Shown here piece after piece: positions 60,451 through 64,000 of a stretch of 64,000 nt of DNA (positions within the stretch are counted from its first letter, which is position 1; each line of letters opens with the position of its first letter). The notes below the pieces were generated by a model that worked only from the letters and a program-made list of their open reading frames with translations, was not told the DNA's origin and ran no database searches. A program made the translations under genes and the position numbers. Source of the stretch: UBA6115 sp050952935 (lineage in GTDB: Bacteria > Bacillota > Clostridia > Christensenellales > Aristaeellaceae); contig JBMNLS010000001.1 in NCBI GenBank assembly GCA_050952935.1, positions 806,001 through 870,000 on the forward strand, in the 5' to 3' direction.

Positions 60451-61589
60451 TGGCCGCCTGGGGCATCCTGGTGGCGGCGGGCAGCGGCAGCCGCCTGGGG
60501 GCAGACATCAACAAGGTTTTGCTGCCTCTGGGCGGCGAAGCCCTTTTTTGCCACGGGATCAGGCTGCTGCGGCAGCTGTGTGAAGGGCTGATCCTGGTGA
60601 TCAGGCCTGAGGATGAGGACAGGGTGAGGGCCGCCCTGGCCCAGTCGGGATTAACCGTTGAAATAATCGTATATGGCGGGGAAACCCGCCGACACTCGGT
60701 GGAGAATGCCCTGGCCGTCCTGCCCAAAGGGGCGGATGTGCTGCTGGTGCACGACGCTGCCCGGCCCTTTGCCAGCCTGAAAATGGCCAGGGAGGTGCTG
60801 CGTATGGCCCGGGAAACGGGCGCCGCGGTGCCGGCCCTTCCGGTTACCGACACGCTGAAAAAAGGTCGGGACGGATTGGTTGCCGGCACCCAGCCCCGGG
60901 AGAGCCTCTACGCCGTGCAGACGCCCCAGGGCTTTAGCCGGGAGGTACTGGAACGGGCATATAAGGAATGCGCCGACGCCCTGACCGATGACGCGGGGCT
61001 GGTGGAGCGCCTGGGGCTGCCGGTGGCGATTGTTCCCGGCAGCCGGCGCAATATTAAAATCACCCTGCCGGAGGATTTTGCCATGGTTGAACAGATGATG
61101 ACAAGCGCCCCCCGGGTAGGCCTGGGCTATGATGCGCACCGCCTGGTGGAAGGGCGGCAGCTGATCTTGGGCGGGGTGACCATTCCCCATGAAAAAGGCC
61201 TTCTGGGCCACTCGGACGCTGATGTGGTTCTCCACGCCCTGACGGACGCCCTATTGGGCGCCTGCGCCCTGGGGGACATCGGCCAGCATTTTCCGGACAG
61301 CGACCCCGCTTATCAGGGAATTTCTTCCCTGCTGCTGCTGGAAAAAACCGTGGCGCTGTTAAAGGAGAAAGGCTTCCGCCCCATGCAGTGCGACCTTACC
61401 ATCCAGGCTCAGCGCCCCAAGTTGGCCCCCCATCTGCCACGGATGCGGGCCAACATCGCGGCCGCCCTGGGCGTTCCCCTGGACAAAGTTGGTTTGAAAG
61501 CCACCACCACCGAAGGCCTGGACTTTGTAGGCCGGGAGGAGGGCATCGCCGTGCAGGCGGTGGCGGTGGTGGGGAACATTATGATGTAG
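60450..61589 (+). CDS. ispDF: IspD/IspF fusion enzyme of the MEP isoprenoid pathway
   Basis: 379 residues. The IspD half (1-~222) begins WGILVAAGSGSRLGADINKV and includes LVHDAARPFASL and AVQTPQGFSREVL; it forms CDP-methylerythritol from MEP and CTP. The IspF half starts PRVGLGYDAHRL, with its metal ligands in DAHRL and GHSDADVVLHALTDALLGA, and includes IGQHFPDSD and QAQRPKLAPHLP. It cyclises the phosphorylated CDP-ME to MEcPP. The fusion skips the IspE step between them and is known in several bacterial groups. Both active-site sets are present. The gene ends in TAG. It is the last GC-rich gene before the AT-rich block. Confidence 0.95.
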   Translation: MAAWGILVAAGSGSRLGADINKVLLPLGGEALFCHGIRLLRQLCEGLILVIRPEDEDRVRAALAQSGLTVEIIVYGGETRRHSVENALAVLPKGADVLLVHDAARPFASLKMAREVLRMARETGAAVPALPVTDTLKKGRDGLVAGTQPRESLYAVQTPQGFSREVLERAYKECADALTDDAGLVERLGLPVAIVPGSRRNIKITLPEDFAMVEQMMTSAPRVGLGYDAHRLVEGRQLILGGVTIPHEKGLLGHSDADVVLHALTDALLGACALGDIGQHFPDSDPAYQGISSLLLLEKTVALLKEKGFRPMQCDLTIQAQRPKLAPHLPRMRANIAAALGVPLDKVGLKATTTEGLDFVGREEGIAVQAVAVVGNIMM

Positions 61590-61714
61590 AAAAACGAGTT
61601 ACTTTAGCTAGTTATTGAGCAGAAACACATGAATGTTCTTAAAAAAGCAGATATATATTATAACAATCCTCATAGCAATTAATATATTTTCTATAGAAAA
61701 TGTGATCTGTACAA

Positions 61715-61746
61715 TGTCTTGTGTCTTGTGTCTTGTGTCTTGTGTC
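61715..61746 (+). repeat. heptamer tandem repeat (TGTCTTG) x 4.6
   Basis: Four perfect copies of TGTCTTG and a fifth partial copy, in the AT-rich intergenic region between ispDF and the cytochrome gene, ending 24 bases upstream of a strong promoter. The rest of the gap (61590-61770) is AT-rich without other recognisable features. Confidence 0.9.
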
Positions 61747-61769
61747 AACAGGATTGTAAAATTTTTCTG

Positions 61770-61798
61770 TTGACATCTATGGTTTGAGAGCATACAAT
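61770..61798 (+). promoter_or_regulatory. promoter of the haem/molybdenum gene block
   Basis: TTGACA, 17-base spacer, TACAAT: a near-consensus promoter about 30 bases upstream of the TTG start. Confidence 0.85.
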
Positions 61799-61833
61799 TA
61801 TATGCAAATGAAATTACAATGGAGGTGCAACAA

Positions 61834-63348
61834 TTGAATAAGAGATTAAGGAAGCCGATGTGTTTTGTCCTAGTTTTGTGTGTCGTTTTTATTATTGCAA
61901 TATGTGAAACGGTTTCTGCTTCTAAAGGGGAAGAAAACCCCGGCAAGAACACGATGAAAGAAATTTTTGACAAAATGGAGCAGCGTGCAGAAGAATATGC
62001 GCCAAAGGTTATTACCTTAGATAACGGTGTCATGGTTCAACGAACTCCAAGTGACATTGGGGGATACTGGCATCGTCCAGGTAATACTACATCTTATAAT
62101 ACATATTACTTAAACGCGGATAATCGAGGTTGCTTATCTTGCCACAATGATTTAATTGATTTGCTAAAAAACAGCGAGTATAGTCATTTGGATTTTTCAA
62201 ATACCTATGGTTTGGAGATGGAAGTACAAGACTGTATGATTTGCCACAATCAAGGCGATGGATATTTGGTGAAAACACAAGAGTTTGGCAGTCTTATTCA
62301 TGGTATTCATTCAAAAAATCCTGTTGGCGATAAGTGCATGACCTGTCATAACGCGACAAGTGATGGTCGTGGGTTAATTTTGTGGGAAGAAGCAAAGTAT
62401 GATGTCCTTCAGGGAATAACCTTTTTGCCAGATGTACAGGGAGAGTTTTCTTATGACCAAAACAAACTAACAGATACCGAGGGTATTCTAAATGTAAATT
62501 GGATGAGTAGCGATACAAATTATGCTTTTGCTGGGGCTGAATTAGCAGATTTACCGCTTGATCCAGATCTCTTTGATAATTGGACTATTTCAATAACGGG
62601 AGAGGTAAAGAATCCTTTCACCTTGACACTTAAAGAATTGGTGGAAACGATGCCTTCTGAAAGGCGTATTATGACACAACACTGTATTATGAACCCGGTG
62701 GGAGGGCCATATATATCTAATTGTGAAATAACTGGTATTTCAATTTCTTCATTACTTCAAAAGGCAGGGATAGTAGAAGGTGCCACAGCAGTAATGAGCT
62801 ATGCTCCTGACGGGTGGAACAGAGGTATTTTACTTGAAAAACTTCTTGTAAACGATGCTTATCTTGTTTACGAACTCAATGGAGAAAGGCTTGGCTGGGG
62901 ACAGGGTTATCCATTGAGTACTTGGGATGCCGGCGGTGCAGCGCCTTCTCATATTCGCAGAGTAACAGAATTGCGTGTGGTAAATACCCCGCCGGAAAAT
63001 GTGAAGATATTTGATGGCTGGTACTATGAGGGTGAATATGTAAATAAGCCTAGTGTTGGTATTTTTCAGTTCCATGAAGGCCAGATTATTCCAGCAGGCC
63101 AGCAACATGTGTTTGAAGGCTATGCAAATGCATTTGATGAGCAGGTTATTGCAGTTGATTTTTCTCTAGACAGGGGTAAAACCTGGACGAGATTTTCAAC
63201 TGAGGAGTCTGATCTAACAAAGTGGATTTACTGGAATTTCAAGTATACGCCCGAAAAACCAGGCGCATATGTTCTGTCAGTTCGAGCAGAAACGGCATCT
63301 GGATTAGTTACTATTACTCCTGAAGAAATAATGTTTAACGCAAAGTGA
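61834..63348 (+). CDS. exported three-haem cytochrome c fused to a sulfite-oxidase-type molybdenum domain
   Basis: 504 residues from TTG 61834, with GGAGGTG six bases upstream; the ATG at 61819 overlaps that ribosome site and is less likely. A signal peptide or anchor (1-~29) precedes a cytochrome region with three CxxCH haem sites: CLSCH (100-104), CMICH (134-138) and CMTCH (168-172). Further His (GSLIHGIHS) could be axial ligands. Then comes an oxidoreductase molybdopterin domain (about 245-400) with Cys284 in QHCIMNPVGG as the candidate Mo ligand and a C-terminal dimerisation-type beta domain (VIAVDFSLDRGKTWTRF). It is an extracytoplasmic redox enzyme; the substrate is unknown. Composition is far more AT-rich than the rest of the window, suggesting acquisition by transfer. 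Confidence 0.88.
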   Translation: MNKRLRKPMCFVLVLCVVFIIAICETVSASKGEENPGKNTMKEIFDKMEQRAEEYAPKVITLDNGVMVQRTPSDIGGYWHRPGNTTSYNTYYLNADNRGCLSCHNDLIDLLKNSEYSHLDFSNTYGLEMEVQDCMICHNQGDGYLVKTQEFGSLIHGIHSKNPVGDKCMTCHNATSDGRGLILWEEAKYDVLQGITFLPDVQGEFSYDQNKLTDTEGILNVNWMSSDTNYAFAGAELADLPLDPDLFDNWTISITGEVKNPFTLTLKELVETMPSERRIMTQHCIMNPVGGPYISNCEITGISISSLLQKAGIVEGATAVMSYAPDGWNRGILLEKLLVNDAYLVYELNGERLGWGQGYPLSTWDAGGAAPSHIRRVTELRVVNTPPENVKIFDGWYYEGEYVNKPSVGIFQFHEGQIIPAGQQHVFEGYANAFDEQVIAVDFSLDRGKTWTRFSTEESDLTKWIYWNFKYTPEKPGAYVLSVRAETASGLVTITPEEIMFNAK

Positions 63349-63389
63349 GACACTCCGTCGACAATAAAAACAAGGGGAGAATGAGGAAA

Positions 63390-64000
63390 ATGAGAAACAA
63401 GAGAATGAAAAAGGTCGTTGCGAGTGCGGCTGGATTGATTGCCATGCAAGGTGCTGTTGTGGCTTCAACTGTTCAAGCTGAAACGGGGATAGATTATCAG
63501 ATGACAGCGTCAGATGTGAGAGCATATGATCAGATCGCAAATATTAGCGGAGATTTTAGTTTTGATCAAAATGTAGTCTCACCATCTGATAAAGTGTTTA
63601 GTTTGTTTGGCACGGCAGCAACTGGTGTGTGTGCTATTCCTAACTTTGTTTTTGAGGAAAACAGAGATAATTTTGCTGATTATTATCTCAATGTGGGAGG
63701 AGAACTCAAAAAAGCTTTCCAGATTTCTTTATCCGAATTAAAAGAGCAAGGAGAAAATAAAATTCTCAAATGTTCTTGCGCTATGTCTTCTGCTGTTGTA
63801 AATGCCGAAATAGTTGGTGTTCCAATTGAGAACATTGTGCAGATTGCAGAACTAGATAAGAAGATTAATACTGTAACTGTGAAAGGCTCAGATGGGTATA
63901 CTGTATCCTTACCTCTAAAGGATGTGCTGGAAAAACGGGCAATGCTCGTTTATAAAATTGGTGGAGAAGGTTTAAAGCCTGAACAAGGTGGTCCCGTTCA
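63390..64000 (+). CDS. exported sulfite-oxidase-type molybdopterin protein, 5' part (partial)
   Basis: The frame from ATG 63390 (GGGGAG 10 bases upstream; an ATG at 63381 is too close to it) stays open to the window end, 203 codons. A signal peptide (MRNKRMKKVVASAAGLIAMQ, cut near VQA) is followed by a molybdopterin-oxidoreductase-like domain. ISLSELKEQG, LKCSCAMSSAVVNAEIVGVP and VTVKGSDGYTVSLPLKDVLE correspond in order to TLTLKELVET, QHCIMNPVGGPYISNCEITG and the following part of the preceding protein. The Cys in KCSCAM is the candidate Mo ligand. No haem site is seen in the available part. It lies 41 bases after the cytochrome gene and is probably cotranscribed. Confidence 0.75.
   Translation, partial: MRNKRMKKVVASAAGLIAMQGAVVASTVQAETGIDYQMTASDVRAYDQIANISGDFSFDQNVVSPSDKVFSLFGTAATGVCAIPNFVFEENRDNFADYYLNVGGELKKAFQISLSELKEQGENKILKCSCAMSSAVVNAEIVGVPIENIVQIAELDKKINTVTVKGSDGYTVSLPLKDVLEKRAMLVYKIGGEGLKPEQGGPV

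Noticed and set aside
61715..61746. Heptamer repeat as a CRISPR array
   Set aside because: Units are 7 bases, contiguous and without spacers; no cas genes are near.

Overview
The window looks like a chromosome segment of a GC-rich member of the Bacillota (Clostridia-type). The gyrB-gyrA pair, the conserved order SpoVB-like flippase / mazG (yabN type) / HU / rqcP, the T-box riboswitches, the ECF vitamin transporter and the strong purine-rich ribosome binding sites all point there. I cannot name the genus. Most of the window is compactly coded and high in GC. The last 2.4 kb (from about 61,600) and parts of 30.7-33.4 kb are clearly more AT-rich. Several exported proteins, including three transporter binding proteins, have type I signal peptides without a lipobox cysteine.

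Layout. 1-3.7 kb: 5' part of an FAD-dependent dehydrogenase, a small exported zinc-motif protein, a pRiA4b/SEC-C protein and a CapA-type metallophosphatase. 3.7-6.7 kb: a minus-strand TrpXYZ-type ABC transporter behind a T-box leader whose specifier reads UGG (Trp). 6.8-9 kb: a two-component system. 9-18.2 kb: gyrB, gyrA, flippase, mazG, hup, rqcP and a frameshifted metallophosphoesterase. 18.3-28.3 kb: a membrane-anchored repeat protein, an exported FMN/FAD reductase, a class A penicillin-binding protein that seems to start at ATC, a MATE pseudogene and an iron alcohol dehydrogenase. 28.4-35.9 kb: ftsH with a zinc-ribbon partner, several orphan or exported proteins, a TetR-type regulator and a cinA with a degenerate amidase domain. 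36-41.2 kb: two ECF sigma/anti-sigma pairs, each behind an ECF-like promoter, a PHP phosphoesterase and a polysaccharide deacetylase. 41.3-45.8 kb: two further T-boxes, reading UUC (Phe) and UAC (Tyr), drive two more binding proteins and one permease/ATPase pair. 45.8-61.6 kb: glyS, a PQQ-propeller protein, glpK, a methyltransferase, an RluA-type synthase, tgt, ecfA1-ecfA2-ecfT, truA, a nuclease-helicase fusion, a DUF4364 protein and ispDF. 61.6-64 kb: an AT-rich block with a three-haem cytochrome c fused to a sulfite-oxidase-type molybdenum domain, followed by a second exported molybdenum-type protein cut by the window end.

The most notable system is the set of three paralogous transport units, each behind a T-box that appears to read a different aromatic codon. 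The Trp unit is complete. The Phe unit is a lone binding protein directly upstream of the complete Tyr unit, which suggests that the Phe binding protein borrows the Tyr permease and ATPase. The second notable point is extracytoplasmic redox chemistry: an exported covalent-FMN flavoprotein reductase at 20.6 kb and the haem/molybdenum block at the right end. Three genes carry apparent lesions or oddities (an in-frame amber, a one-base frameshift and an ATC start) that need read-level confirmation.
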